This document shows positions 5,255 through 5,291 of a DNA stretch of 5,291 bases, one piece after another. Made by a program: the position numbers and the translations under genes. Location of the stretch: contig JAEZOU010000073.1 of NCBI GenBank assembly GCA_023413895.1, forward strand, positions 1 to 5,291, in the 5' to 3' direction. The stretch is from Bacteroidota bacterium (GTDB lineage: Bacteria; Bacteroidota; Bacteroidia; Bacteroidales; WCHB1-69). Every line of letters begins with the position of its first letter. Within the stretch, counting starts at the first letter, position 1. The notes beneath the pieces are model-generated. The model had not been told where the DNA came from. It saw only the letters and a program-made list of their open reading frames with translations, and did not search any database.

Positions 5255-5291
5255 AACTAAAATGGTTTTTGGATTGTTAATCTAACGCCTT

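Overview
The window looks like chromosomal DNA of an AT-rich Bacteroidota (Bacteroidales/Flavobacteriia-like) organism. Four things suggest this: TAnnTTTG-type promoter -7 elements, A/T-rich leaders without Shine-Dalgarno sequences, a Bacteroidota-style lipoprotein signal (FSSC followed by acidic residues), and a small outer-membrane beta-barrel gene. All five readable genes end in TAA.

Left side (1-1786), mostly minus strand. The first 152 bases hold nothing recognisable. Positions 153-412 carry the broken N-terminus of an IS256-family (mutator-type) transposase with a nonsense codon, a frameshift and a truncation; its presumed IS end lies within five bases of the next gene's stop codon. Next is a two-gene minus-strand operon: a 266-aa lipoprotein with a Gly/Ala-rich hydrophobic C-terminus (798-1598) and, 9 nt downstream, a 104-aa protein with three predicted membrane segments (474-788). 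I do not recognise either by name; the pairing invites a toxin/immunity-like hypothesis that is untested.

Centre (1787-4325), plus strand. A gene-poor stretch of roughly 500 bases leads to a promoter (TACATTTG, 2272-2279). This drives the alpha subunit of an acetate/acetoacetate-type CoA-transferase (atoD-like, 2323-2970) and, after 44 nt, a 421-aa DUF1015 (COG4198) protein with an ADGHHR motif (3015-4280). A strong intrinsic terminator closes the unit at 4298-4325. The CoA-transferase beta subunit, which carries the catalytic glutamate, is not in the window, so the usual alpha-beta adjacency is broken.

Right side (4326-5291). A second, diverged copy of a ~175-bp intergenic repeat (4345-4519) matches 1611-1786 in the same orientation, so the two copies bracket the metabolic operon. 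Two minus-strand hairpins follow, then a minus-strand outer-membrane beta-barrel gene (4688-5254) whose signal peptide is interrupted by an in-frame TGA.

Most notable: (1) the 175-bp direct repeat, whose copies both keep a minus-strand TAnnTTTG element and a 24-codon stretch with no length change; (2) the TGA inside the otherwise intact barrel gene; (3) the lipoprotein/three-TM pair next to an IS remnant; (4) the orphan AtoD joined to a DUF1015 gene. I saw no CRISPR array, tRNA, rRNA or recognised riboswitch.
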